Origin: JACRBE01 sp964429005
Lineage (GTDB): Bacteria > Chlamydiota > Chlamydiia > Chlamydiales > JACRBE01
Assembly (NCBI GenBank): GCA_964429005.1
Contig: CAYSAJ010000013.1
Coordinates: 1 to 49,009 of the forward strand
Length of the DNA stretch: 49,009 nt
Direction: 5' to 3'
Made by a program: the position numbers and the translations under genes. The stretch's first letter is position 1. Each line of letters begins with the position of its first letter. This document shows positions 23,704 to 31,891 of this stretch, piece after piece. The notes under the pieces are model-generated. The model was not told where the DNA came from. It was given only the letters and a program-made list of their open reading frames with translations, and searched no databases.

Positions 23704-25140
23704 TTGGAAATCGGTACAACCAATTCCAAAAAACGGGTGATCTCGTTTTTTGTTCTTGTCATGTTGAATGTCTCTATTATGGCAAGTTTACGCAATCTTC
23801 CTTTAGTTGCGGAGTTTGGGTACCAGGCAATCTTTTACTTCATTCTGGCTGGTTTGTTTTTTTTAATTCCGTGCGCTTTAGTTTCTGCTGAACTTGCAAC
23901 TGGATGGCCTAAATCTGGTGGGGTTTACATTTGGGTTCGTGAAGCATTTGGCGATAAATGGGGGTTTTTTGCAATTTGGATGCAGTGGGTTCACAACGTC
24001 ACATGGTATCCAGCTATTCTATCATTTGTAGCAGCAACCCTTGCTTATATCATCAGCCCTTCTCTATCAGAAAACCCCTTCTATGTATTAATAGTTATAC
24101 TGATTTCATTTTGGGGAATGACTTGGCTTAACTGCAGGGGCTTCAAAGTATCCGCTTTATTTAGTACATTTGGTGTCATTGCGGGAACAATCTTTCCTGG
24201 TCTTTTCTTTATTCTTCTGGGCTTTGCTTGGGTTATTGGAGGAAATCCTGTTCAGCTGCAATTTTCTGCACAGAGTCTTGTTCCCAAAATCAGCAGCATC
24301 CAAGATCTTGTTTTTCTTTCTGGGATGTTTTTGGCTTTTGCTGGATTAGAAGTCTCCGCAGGGTATGCAGGCGAAGTTCATAACCCCCAACGAAATTATC
24401 CATTATCTATCATTTTAGGGGGTGTAATAGTCTTTTTTCTCTTTATGTTTGGATCTTTGTCTATTGGAATAGTAATCCCAAAACAAGAAATTTCGTTAGT
24501 TTCTGGGCTTATGGAAGCATTTACGATTTTCTTAACGAATTACAACCTAGGATGGATGATCAAGATCCTTGCTATCTTGTTAATCCTTGGCGCTATTGCA
24601 GAAGTGAACTCGTGGATTATAGGACCTGTAAAAGCCCTCTATATGACGACTAAACATGGAAATTTGCATCCATTCTTTCAAAAGCAAAACAAGCACGGCA
24701 TGCCAAAAAACTTGCTGGTTTTTCAAGCTGTAATTGTGACAGCTGTGTCTTGCATCTTTCCATTTATGCCAAGTGTTAGCACCTCTTACTGGCTTTTAAC
24801 GGCGGTTAGCATCCAAATTTATTTGGTAATGTATATCTTGATGTTTGCCTCAGCGATTCGCCTTAGATACACGAAACCTCACGTACCTAGAGCTTACAAA
24901 ATCCCTCACCCTCATAAGGGAATGTGGATAATAGCCTTTTTAGGAATGATCGCTGCGACTTTCGCCTTCTTAATTGCATTTATCCCTCCAAGCAAATTAG
25001 AGATTAGCAATATGTGGCTCTATGAATTCTTTATTATTACCGTATTCTTAGCTATGGCAGCAATTCCTTTGCTACTTCATCGGTATAAGGATCCATCTTG
25101 GGATCCAACGCATGCTGAACATTATTTAAAGAGGCAATAA
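23704..25140 (+). CDS. APC-superfamily amino-acid permease/antiporter
   Basis: 478 residues and twelve predicted membrane helices. The first helix carries SIMASLRNLPLVAEFG and later PKSGGVYIWVREAFG and GLEVSAGYAGEVHNPQRNYP, typical of the glutamate/GABA or basic amino-acid antiporter branch of the APC superfamily. C-terminal residues are charged and cytosolic. Chlamydiae rely on many such exchangers for amino acids; the substrate is not readable. I prefer the TTG start at 23704 because GAGGT lies seven bases upstream; ATG 23689 would add five residues but lacks a ribosome site. A strong hairpin begins ten bases past the stop. Confidence 0.9.
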   Translation: MEIGTTNSKKRVISFFVLVMLNVSIMASLRNLPLVAEFGYQAIFYFILAGLFFLIPCALVSAELATGWPKSGGVYIWVREAFGDKWGFFAIWMQWVHNVTWYPAILSFVAATLAYIISPSLSENPFYVLIVILISFWGMTWLNCRGFKVSALFSTFGVIAGTIFPGLFFILLGFAWVIGGNPVQLQFSAQSLVPKISSIQDLVFLSGMFLAFAGLEVSAGYAGEVHNPQRNYPLSIILGGVIVFFLFMFGSLSIGIVIPKQEISLVSGLMEAFTIFLTNYNLGWMIKILAILLILGAIAEVNSWIIGPVKALYMTTKHGNLHPFFQKQNKHGMPKNLLVFQAVIVTAVSCIFPFMPSVSTSYWLLTAVSIQIYLVMYILMFASAIRLRYTKPHVPRAYKIPHPHKGMWIIAFLGMIAATFAFLIAFIPPSKLEISNMWLYEFFIITVFLAMAAIPLLLHRYKDPSWDPTHAEHYLKRQ

Positions 25141-25400
25141 TAAGAAAAATATTCTCCACGATCTATTTTTAGGTGGATCGTGGAGAATAGCCCATGTATT
25201 ATGGGTTCGAAAAAAGCATGGCGTGTTCAACATACGATAAGAAAGGTCGACTTTCTTTCTTGTACCCTTGAATAACAAGGAATTTGCTGAACCCTCAGAG
25301 CATACTAACGAATGCTAGCATCTCAAAACTTTGCTTAGTGCAAAGGTCCATTAACTTTTTTCTGTGGGATAGTAACTATCCCCTACTTCATATTTACCAA
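25141..25400 (-). ncRNA. Candidate structured small RNA: run of nine hairpins ending in a terminator
   Basis: No reading frame of note is present. Nine non-overlapping hairpins occur: 25150-25189 (14 bp), 25191-25205 (5 bp), 25222-25236 (5 with one GU), 25239-25257 (7), 25266-25280 (5), 25287-25298 (4), 25299-25316 (5), 25329-25345 (6) and 25366-25382 (7). Base composition is more balanced than the A+T-rich DNA on both sides. The terminator direction points to a minus-strand RNA of about 240 bases starting near 25390. I do not recognise it as RNase P RNA, tmRNA, SRP RNA or 6S RNA: the signature sequences are missing. Strand and extent are inferred; no convincing promoter could be fixed. Confidence 0.45.
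25150..25189 (-). terminator. Strong intrinsic terminator for minus-strand transcription
   Basis: A perfect 14-bp stem (25150-25163 with 25176-25189) and 12-base loop. Read on the minus strand it is followed by TTTTTCTTA; on the plus strand no U-tract follows. It therefore terminates a minus-strand transcript arriving from higher coordinates, although no minus-strand protein gene is there. It may also stop permease transcription less efficiently. Confidence 0.75.
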
Positions 25401-25682
25401 ATCTTAATTAATTTTTAAAATTAAATTTATATATAAATACGCAAATAATTAAATTTTAGATCTATAAAAAAAATAATAATTTGATAAAAATTCAATCGAT
25501 AGTTACTCTTTCACCTTGATTTTCTCTTAAAGACACATGCTTATATGGCTTATTTTTTGACTTCTTTCTATCCCGCCTTGACCCTCAAGCTTTTTCATAA
25601 AAGGCTAGCTTCAAGAAGAAAGACTACAAAGCGCATAACCTTATCCCTCTTGAATGATTTTCTCCAAACCCTTTAGGAACAT
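25401..25682. other. Gene-free A+T-rich stretch upstream of the lipoprotein gene
   Basis: Together with the hairpin run this makes a 542-base gap. This half has poly-A/T-rich DNA to about 25500, then mixed sequence holding one 8-bp hairpin (25588-25606, loop CAT). I see no gene, tRNA or clear promoter in it. Confidence 0.5.
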
Positions 25683-26960
25683 ATGATTACGAACCGATGG
25701 AGTCTAAAGCACTTTACAACACTACACCTTCATACCAGCCGTAATTTATCCTATATAGCTGTAAGTTGCTTGCTCCTAACCCTGGCTAGTTGCTCAGTTA
25801 AGTCTACTAAAAGTGTCACTACTGATGTTTATAATAACCCTGACAATCTTGTAACAATCAATAACCTCCACTATCAATGGCATCAACAATCTGATGGGGG
25901 CCTTTATCGTCAAAACAGCTCGGTGACTGAATATGTAGAAAAAGTAGGGAATAGGATTGTTAAACTTTCAAAAGCTCCGAGCGTGAGTTATGAGTTTAGC
26001 ATCATAAGAAATAAAATCCCTCACGCAATAGCCCTTCTGAATGGAAAACTTGCTATCAATATTGGCATTTTATTCTTAATAGAAAATGAGGCAGAACTTG
26101 CGGCGTTGATTGCTCAAAACATCGCCTGCAGTCAGTATCTCTACCACAAACTAGCCGATCCCAAACTAAACCTCTATATTCAAAATGAATATCAACTCAG
26201 ACAACGCTTTTTAAATGATTTCACCTATTCTTCCCTAGATGTGGAAGCAGAGCTTGAATTTGACAAACACGCTCTTTATTCATTGATCCAAGGTGGTTAT
26301 GACCCATCCGCTGTCCTTACCCTCATGGAAAAATTAGCAAAAATTGCTGAAGAACATTCCCTCCATAAAGGGCTTTTTATACACCCTTACTCCCGAATTA
26401 GAATTGAGAGAATCAAGGAGCAGCTCCAAAAATGTGAAAAGGGAGGGTACTTAGGGGAATCAGCTTACCAAAATGCAATGTCTCCCCTTAAAAAAGCTGA
26501 GCCTGTTTACACCCTTCTTCAGTTAGGAGCTGGGGCTGTTTTAGAAAAAAAAGGACAACAAGCGTTAGAAATAGCCAATAAAGCCCTTCTTATCGATCAA
26601 TCTGATCCAAAAGCCCATATTCTCAGAGGAAGAGCTCTTCGCCTTTGCAATAAAATCACCGAAGCCTTTAAATCGTTCCAAACATCGATTCAACTTGACC
26701 CCACCTACTATGAAGTCTATTTAGAGAGAGGGAAACTTTACTATCAAGAAGACGATTATGTAAATGCTATCAAAGACTTTGAAGAGTGTCTCTCCAAAGT
26801 TCCTTCTACAGCTGCATATTATTACATGGGAAAATGCTACGAAAAATTAGGTAATAAAGAAAAAGCAATTTTCTTTTACAAAGAAATTGCCCATACAAAT
26901 ACAGTTTACGGCTCGAGCAGCACAAAGATACTAAATACTCTGACACCAACCGGACTTTAA
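25683..26960 (+). CDS. M48-peptidase-like lipoprotein with TPR repeats, catalytic residues lost
   Basis: 425 residues. A hydrophobic stretch ends in the lipobox LASC with lipidated C37. Residues 60-230 follow the BepA/YfgC layout: IPHAIALLNGKLAINIGIL, then ELAALIAQNIAC where active M48 proteases have HExxH, then E190 and D194 of the distal ExxxD motif and GGYDPSA. The zinc motif is Q145-N-I-A-C149 instead, so both histidines and the catalytic Glu are gone and it cannot be a metalloprotease. From about 270 there are three or four TPR units. An envelope scaffold or chaperone for outer-membrane protein assembly is likely, retaining the fold without proteolysis. Start ATG 25683 has AGGA four bases upstream. 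Confidence 0.85.
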   Translation: MITNRWSLKHFTTLHLHTSRNLSYIAVSCLLLTLASCSVKSTKSVTTDVYNNPDNLVTINNLHYQWHQQSDGGLYRQNSSVTEYVEKVGNRIVKLSKAPSVSYEFSIIRNKIPHAIALLNGKLAINIGILFLIENEAELAALIAQNIACSQYLYHKLADPKLNLYIQNEYQLRQRFLNDFTYSSLDVEAELEFDKHALYSLIQGGYDPSAVLTLMEKLAKIAEEHSLHKGLFIHPYSRIRIERIKEQLQKCEKGGYLGESAYQNAMSPLKKAEPVYTLLQLGAGAVLEKKGQQALEIANKALLIDQSDPKAHILRGRALRLCNKITEAFKSFQTSIQLDPTYYEVYLERGKLYYQEDDYVNAIKDFEECLSKVPSTAAYYYMGKCYEKLGNKEKAIFFYKEIAHTNTVYGSSSTKILNTLTPTGL

Positions 26961-27604
26961 CTTTTCTGGTAATAGTAAACTTCGCTTTTTCCCCATAGAA
27001 ATGAACCTTTCTCCTGATGATATAGCAAAAAAGAAGGATGGTCGATCTTTAGAGCAACACTGATTATCTTTAATGGAAAAGACTTAACTAGGATTCTTGC
27101 AATAAGGGATTGAATTTCTTCTTCCGAGAGAAAAAGCTGACACAAATAATATATAGTCCCATCTGGCAAATCTAATTCAAAAATATCTCCTTCAACGATT
27201 TTGAGTTTAGGAAGGTTCCACTTAGATTGCACTTTTCTTAAGGTTTGACAAAAGTAAGGATTAGCTTCAACTGCCACCACATTGGCTGTAAAAAAGAATG
27301 TTAAAAAAACAGAGAGCCTTCCAGCTCCCGCCCCTAAATCTACAATAGTATCATCGTAGTGTACCCCTCCAGCCTTCATCAGATAAAATCCTGTCAGCAG
27401 AGGTGTCTCCCCGTAGGAATAGAGAGGAGAAATCTGAGTTAATCTGAAGAACTCTTTGGCAACACGATAAGGGCTTTTTTTTCTGTAAATCGAAAGAAGA
27501 TAGCGATCTACCTGTTTGTAGGAAGGATTTGAATAAAGATAATACCGCTCTTTGAGCGAAAACTTCCAATCTCGCCATGTGGAGAGCAAGGATGTAAGTA
27601 TCAA
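26957..27604 (-). CDS. Class I SAM-dependent methyltransferase
   Basis: 215 residues. The Rossmann-fold SAM site is VDLGAGAGRLSVF at 88-100, with an acidic residue after VVAVEANPYF and a motif-IV-like DLPDGTIYYL. The first 70 residues are basic and helical. Substrate unknown: none of the specific small-molecule, rRNA or protein methyltransferase signatures is visible. The start is TTG 27604, with GGTGA five bases upstream; no other start lies before the SAM motif. It follows the MBL hydrolase by four bases on the same strand, so the two form an operon. Its stop overlaps the lipoprotein stop on the other strand. Confidence 0.8.
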   Translation of the reverse strand: MILTSLLSTWRDWKFSLKERYYLYSNPSYKQVDRYLLSIYRKKSPYRVAKEFFRLTQISPLYSYGETPLLTGFYLMKAGGVHYDDTIVDLGAGAGRLSVFLTFFFTANVVAVEANPYFCQTLRKVQSKWNLPKLKIVEGDIFELDLPDGTIYYLCQLFLSEEEIQSLIARILVKSFPLKIISVALKIDHPSFLLYHQEKGSFLWGKSEVYYYQKS

Positions 27605-27608
27605 TGCA

Positions 27609-28571
27609 TCACCAATTGATGGTTTGTCCAGGTTCTAGAACACGAAAGGATGATGGACTGATATTCGCTTCTTGTAAAGATAAAAACAAATCATAGGGAG
27701 GTTGCATCAGACCCTCAGCAGAAAGCTTGAAGGTAAGCCAGTGCATGCCTACGCTCATTTTAGATCCCACTTCTTGGTGGATTTTTACAGCGCAATCTGG
27801 ATCGATGTGGACTGGAGCCATAAATTCATGCGGAACGTAGGTTCCTATAGGGATGAGACTCAAATCAATATCTGGAAATCTTTCCCCTACTGCATTGAAA
27901 TCTCTCTCGTTATACCCAGTATCTCCTACGAAATAAAAATGTTTGAGCTTCTCTTGGTGTTTACATTTAACGACATAGCTACACCAAAGAGTATTATTTG
28001 AGTGCCAGAAAAAGCGCCCCGAGAAATGCTGACAAGGTGTTGCGGTAATGACAAACTCTCTACCCTGAATATTATGCATGCTCTCTTGCCACCAGCTATG
28101 CTCGCTATAGTTAGTAATACCCCTCTTTTGAAACCACTTTTTTAGCCCTTTCGGAATAATCCATAGAATATTGGGGAATCGAGCATGGAGTTTTTTTACA
28201 CTTTTGAGGTCAAGATGATCATAGTGGTCATGGCTCACAAGCACCATATGGATTTCAGGAAGATCCTCTATTGCGATGCCTGGCTCATGTTGTCTTTTAG
28301 GACCAATAAACGGTACAGGAGAACAACGATTGCTCCAAATAGGATCTGTTATGATGTTGATTCCAAAAATAGAGATCATAAAAGTGGAATGATTAATCCA
28401 GGTAACCATAGGCATTGAGGTTTCAACCTCTACTTTCTCATTGGGATAGGAAAAAGCAGCGGGAGCTCTTGGAGGCGGAAGGGCATCATTAAACCCACCT
28501 AGCTGCCATTTTACTATGTCTCCAAGACGTTTTTTAATATTTTTAGTATGGGGATTAACGTATCTAGGCAT
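27609..28571 (-). CDS. MBL-fold metallo-hydrolase, NAPE-PLD-like
   Basis: 320 residues. The metallo-beta-lactamase motif is SHDHYDH (H114, H116, D118, H119), preceded by THSTFMI-like WINHSTFMI and ITDPIWSNRCSPVPFIGPKR, and followed by a HFSGR motif, FVGDTGYN and a terminal GMHWLTF. This is the NAPE-phospholipase D / YtnP-like branch, which includes lipid phosphodiesterases and L-ascorbate-6-P lactonase relatives. It may hydrolyse a phospholipid or phosphodiester; not certain. No strong ribosome site precedes ATG 28571. First gene of a two-gene operon with the methyltransferase. An inverted repeat lies 26 bases upstream. Confidence 0.85.
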   Translation of the reverse strand: MPRYVNPHTKNIKKRLGDIVKWQLGGFNDALPPPRAPAAFSYPNEKVEVETSMPMVTWINHSTFMISIFGINIITDPIWSNRCSPVPFIGPKRQHEPGIAIEDLPEIHMVLVSHDHYDHLDLKSVKKLHARFPNILWIIPKGLKKWFQKRGITNYSEHSWWQESMHNIQGREFVITATPCQHFSGRFFWHSNNTLWCSYVVKCKHQEKLKHFYFVGDTGYNERDFNAVGERFPDIDLSLIPIGTYVPHEFMAPVHIDPDCAVKIHQEVGSKMSVGMHWLTFKLSAEGLMQPPYDLFLSLQEANISPSSFRVLEPGQTINW

Positions 28572-28596
28572 AATTATCTTATTATTATTTTCTAAT

Positions 28597-28619
28597 TTAT
28601 AATTAATAAAAAATTATAA
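28597..28619. promoter_or_regulatory. Inverted repeat upstream of the MBL gene
   Basis: TTATAATT (28597-28604) and AATTATAA (28612-28619) around seven bases. In DNA this rich in A and T it may be chance or a promoter-region operator. Confidence 0.3.
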
Positions 28620-28707
28620 TAATAACAATTAAAATTTATGCAAAGATAACAACTTAATTATAAACCTGTGATATTAAGACAAAAAGATCAAATTCTTCAT
28701 TGCTCAA

Positions 28708-30309
28708 TTATGAGAAAGAAATAGTGAGGATCTTTGGCCTTAATTCCGTAAGGTTATGGGGGCCGAAAAACTGCATTGGAAGGACTTGCTTGTACTCATC
28801 CCGAACCGCCCAAGCACTCCTTGAGTTAGCAAAGTACTTAAAAGGCTTCCCTTTAAGATCTACTAGGTATTTTTTAATTACTGGTTTCATCACACCGTGA
28901 CGCTTTTCCAGATTAATAAGACTCGCAATAGGCACCCCATAGACTTCCCAAAAAGAGGGGCTTTTAACCAAATTCTTGATTCCAACCATATATCCAGTTT
29001 TTTGGCGGTCAATTAAGGCACATGCCGCTTTTCCTAAACTGTAGCAATAAGCTACATCAAAATTAGAAGGAAAAGAGCAACGACCCTCATAGCCAAAAAA
29101 ATGCTCCATGGGTTGAAATTTCCCTTGATAGGTTCCTTCTTTTTTCCTTAAAGCTAGCTGCTCCGAAACTAAGTGGATCATAAGTTTTTCTGTCGGAATT
29201 AAAGAAACTTGGACATTTCCGTGAGGGTCCCTCTCTAGTAAAAGTTGTTTTTGGATCTCATCGGGAAAAGAAGAAAAGAGTTTCTGGGACCCAGGTGATA
29301 AAGAAGAAATATTAAATTTCTCTCGAGAAATCCCCTTTTCATTAATCTCTTTAATCAGGGCAGCAATTTCATGAATCGCTTCAATCAATCCTTCTGGGAG
29401 AACTACGACTCCATAATTGATTCCCTCTTTCGCTCTAGTTACAATCATTTCAACAATAGATGATACGACATCGTTGAGAGAAATCTGCTTTTCGATAATT
29501 TCTTCTGATATGAGCGTCATATTCGGCTGAACTTGCAGAGCACATTCTAAGGCGACATGCGAGGCAGAGCGCCCCATGATTTTTACAAAATGATAGTATT
29601 TCTCTGCGGATTTTGCATCTTTTGTCAAATTAGAAATGAGCTGGCTATAGACTTTAGTAGCTGTGTCAAAACCAAAGGAGATCTCCACAAACTCATTGCA
29701 AAGATCTCCGTCAATCGTCTTGGGAACACCTATGACACAAGTCTCGATCCCCTCTTTTCGGAAGTATTCAGCTAAGACCGCTGCATTTGTATTTGAATCA
29801 TCCCCACCGATGATGATAATGCCATCAAGATGTAGAGATTTCACTACTCCTTTAACGCTCTCAAATTGCTCAGGCTGCTCAATTTTTGTTCTTCCCGATC
29901 CAAGCAGATCAAATCCGCCTGTATGCCTGTACTCATCTATCTTTTCTTGTGAGAGGATCTCATACCTTCCGTCAATTAATCCTTGGGGGCCAGATAGAAA
30001 ACCTAAAAGTTGATTGTCTGGATGAAGCTGTTGGAGTCCATCAAAGATCCCTGCAATGACACTATGTCCACCAGGCGCTGGCCCTCCTGAGAGAACCACA
30101 CCGATTTTAAGTTTTTTATTTTCTTTGGGGCTTCCTTTGCTAAAAAGTAGCAGAGGTTGTTTTGCAGTGTGAGGAAAGTACTTTTGAGAGTTATGTGGAT
30201 CTAGAGGTAGAATCGGCCTTTCAGAGAGAGAAAGGTCTATATCTGTAATATCCTGAAGTGAATGAGGCAAATCTGGCTGATATTGTCTTCTCTCTAGCGT
30301 AAGATCCAT
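28708..30309 (-). CDS. pfp: Pyrophosphate--fructose-6-phosphate 1-phosphotransferase
   Basis: Phosphorylates fructose-6-phosphate with PPi, replacing ATP-dependent PFK in glycolysis and working reversibly. 533 aa, the long plant-beta-like/Chlamydia form. GVVLSGGPAPGGH is at the phosphate site, GGDDSNTNA near 168 holds the Asp that replaces Gly in ATP-PFK and so signals PPi use, and PKTIDGDL near 196 and MGRSASH are the catalytic and substrate motifs. Start ATG 30309 with AAGGA ten bases before. Twelve bases separate it from the serine deaminase upstream, so the pair feeds pyruvate and hexose-phosphate pools. Confidence 0.95.
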   Translation of the reverse strand: MDLTLERRQYQPDLPHSLQDITDIDLSLSERPILPLDPHNSQKYFPHTAKQPLLLFSKGSPKENKKLKIGVVLSGGPAPGGHSVIAGIFDGLQQLHPDNQLLGFLSGPQGLIDGRYEILSQEKIDEYRHTGGFDLLGSGRTKIEQPEQFESVKGVVKSLHLDGIIIIGGDDSNTNAAVLAEYFRKEGIETCVIGVPKTIDGDLCNEFVEISFGFDTATKVYSQLISNLTKDAKSAEKYYHFVKIMGRSASHVALECALQVQPNMTLISEEIIEKQISLNDVVSSIVEMIVTRAKEGINYGVVVLPEGLIEAIHEIAALIKEINEKGISREKFNISSLSPGSQKLFSSFPDEIQKQLLLERDPHGNVQVSLIPTEKLMIHLVSEQLALRKKEGTYQGKFQPMEHFFGYEGRCSFPSNFDVAYCYSLGKAACALIDRQKTGYMVGIKNLVKSPSFWEVYGVPIASLINLEKRHGVMKPVIKKYLVDLKGKPFKYFANSRSAWAVRDEYKQVLPMQFFGPHNLTELRPKILTISFS

Positions 30310-30321
30310 AGGGCAATCCTT

Positions 30322-31710
30322 TTAACATTCTGGGATGCTTACAGGAACGCTGATCGCCAGACCTCCAATCGAAGTTTCTTTGTACTTGGCATGCATATCA
30401 ATTCCCACTTCTCGCATCGCTTTAATCACTTGATCTAATCTTACCTTATGGTCCCCTTTTCCTTTTAATGCAAGGCGAGATGCGTTGATTGCTTTAATAG
30501 CTCCCATGGTGTTTCTTTCGATGCAAGGAATTTGAACTAGACCTCCAATAGGATCGCATGTGAGTCCAAGGTGGTGTTCCATAGCAATTTCAGCCGCATT
30601 TTCGATTTGGGAGTTACTTCCTCCTAAAGCAGCTGTAAGTCCTGCTGCTGCCATCGAAGACGCAACACCTACTTCTCCTTGACATCCCATCTCTGCTGCT
30701 GAAAGAGAGGCTCCAAATTTATACAGAGTACCTATAGCTGTCGATGTGAGAAAAAACTCAATCAGACCTTCTTTACTATAAGATGGAATAAACTTTTCAT
30801 AGTAATGAAGTACAGCTGGAATAACCCCTGCAGCGCCATTGGTTGGAGCTGTTACTACTTTTCCACCTGCTGCATTTTCTTCATTCACAGCTAATGCAAA
30901 TAAAGACACCCAATCAAAAATTTCTGCAGGATCCTCGTATTTTTTATCTGCTGAGTGAATGTCTTGCCAAAGTTTTGGAGCTCTGCGAACCACATCAAGT
31001 CCACCAGGAAGGATCCCCTCTGTTTTTATCCCTCTCTCAACACATTTTTTCATGACTTGCCAAATTTTCCAGATCCCTTCCTTTATTTCACTCTCAGATC
31101 TTCTATGAAGTTCATTGGCCCAAATGATTTGCCCTATCGTTTTTTTCTCTTTGTCACAAAAAGCTTCAAGCTCTGCGTATGTTGAAAAATGAAAAGGCAA
31201 AGTAGACGATTCAGGTTTTTTTCCTTCTTTATCAATTTCTGCATGACGGACGATAAAGCCTCCCCCAACAGAATAATAAACCTCCTTGAGGAGTGTTTTA
31301 CCTTTTGTATCAGTAATAATGAATCGCATGGCGTTGGAGTGATAGGGAAGTCTTTTTTCCTTGTGAAAAACAATTTGTTTCCTAGGATCGAATGAAATCA
31401 TTCTTTCCCCAAATAGCGATAGAGTCTTTTCAGAGTAAATACGCTCCACTTCGCTATCGAGCCATTCGGGATCGATGTCCTCGGGTGTTTGACCGCTAAG
31501 TCCCATCAAAATAGCCTTGTGAGTGCCGTGACCTATACCGGTCATAGCTAAGGAACCGTAAAGCTCTATACATATTTGTTGAACGTCTAATAGCGAGTAA
31601 CTTTTTTGAAAGACTTCAAGACAATCCTTCGCAGCTCTCATAGGACCTACTGTATGGGAGCTTGAGGGACCTACTCCTATAGAATATAATTCAAAAACAC
31701 TTACCGGCAT
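30322..31710 (-). CDS. sdaA: L-serine ammonia-lyase (single-chain, iron-sulfur type)
   Basis: Deaminates L-serine to pyruvate and ammonia. 462 aa: the N-terminal domain has SIGVGPSSSHTVGPMRAA, the C-terminal domain has GAAGVIPAVLHYY, MGCQGEVGVASSMAAAGL and CDPIGGLVQIPCIERN, giving the three cysteines expected for the 4Fe-4S cluster. Complete. Fusion of both domains in one chain is the E. coli-like form. ATG 31710 has a weak GAGAAG site. It is transcribed ahead of pfp. Confidence 0.96.
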   Translation of the reverse strand: MPVSVFELYSIGVGPSSSHTVGPMRAAKDCLEVFQKSYSLLDVQQICIELYGSLAMTGIGHGTHKAILMGLSGQTPEDIDPEWLDSEVERIYSEKTLSLFGERMISFDPRKQIVFHKEKRLPYHSNAMRFIITDTKGKTLLKEVYYSVGGGFIVRHAEIDKEGKKPESSTLPFHFSTYAELEAFCDKEKKTIGQIIWANELHRRSESEIKEGIWKIWQVMKKCVERGIKTEGILPGGLDVVRRAPKLWQDIHSADKKYEDPAEIFDWVSLFALAVNEENAAGGKVVTAPTNGAAGVIPAVLHYYEKFIPSYSKEGLIEFFLTSTAIGTLYKFGASLSAAEMGCQGEVGVASSMAAAGLTAALGGSNSQIENAAEIAMEHHLGLTCDPIGGLVQIPCIERNTMGAIKAINASRLALKGKGDHKVRLDQVIKAMREVGIDMHAKYKETSIGGLAISVPVSIPEC

Positions 31711-31824
31711 AATTCTTCTCTAATTATTTTTTAAATTAAGTCCAAACATCGTAATCTAGAGTTCAATTTGATCCAAGTAAGATCAAGAAAATAAAGAGAT
31801 TTTTTCAAATTCATCGTTATTGAC

Positions 31825-31891
31825 CCCCTGGTTTTGTGTTGCATTTTCCACTTATTCGCTTTACAATCTTAGTGCATACCAGGGGTTTTTT
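31825..31891 (+). promoter_or_regulatory. Possible attenuator-like stem in the pyrG leader
   Basis: CCCCTGGT (31825-31832) can pair with ACCAGGGG (31878-31885), which is followed immediately by six T and the GTG start. The 3' arm contains the AGGGG ribosome site, so pairing would hide it and could also terminate. The arm upstream of the promoter at 31839-31867 would not be in RNA from that promoter, so the structure needs an upstream start or may be chance. Confidence 0.3.
31839..31867 (+). promoter_or_regulatory. Candidate promoter of pyrG
   Basis: TTGCAT (31839-31844) and TACAAT (31862-31867) with a 17-base spacer, 24 bases before the GTG start. Confidence 0.5.

Noticed and set aside
25201..25215. 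GGGTTCGAA, resembling a tRNA T-loop
   Set aside because: No acceptor, D or anticodon stem of tRNA can be built around it; it is part of the hairpin run.
31820..31891. N-terminal extension of CTP synthase
   Set aside because: The stretch overlaps the promoter-like sequence, and the GTG at 31892 has an AGGGG site and gives normal length.
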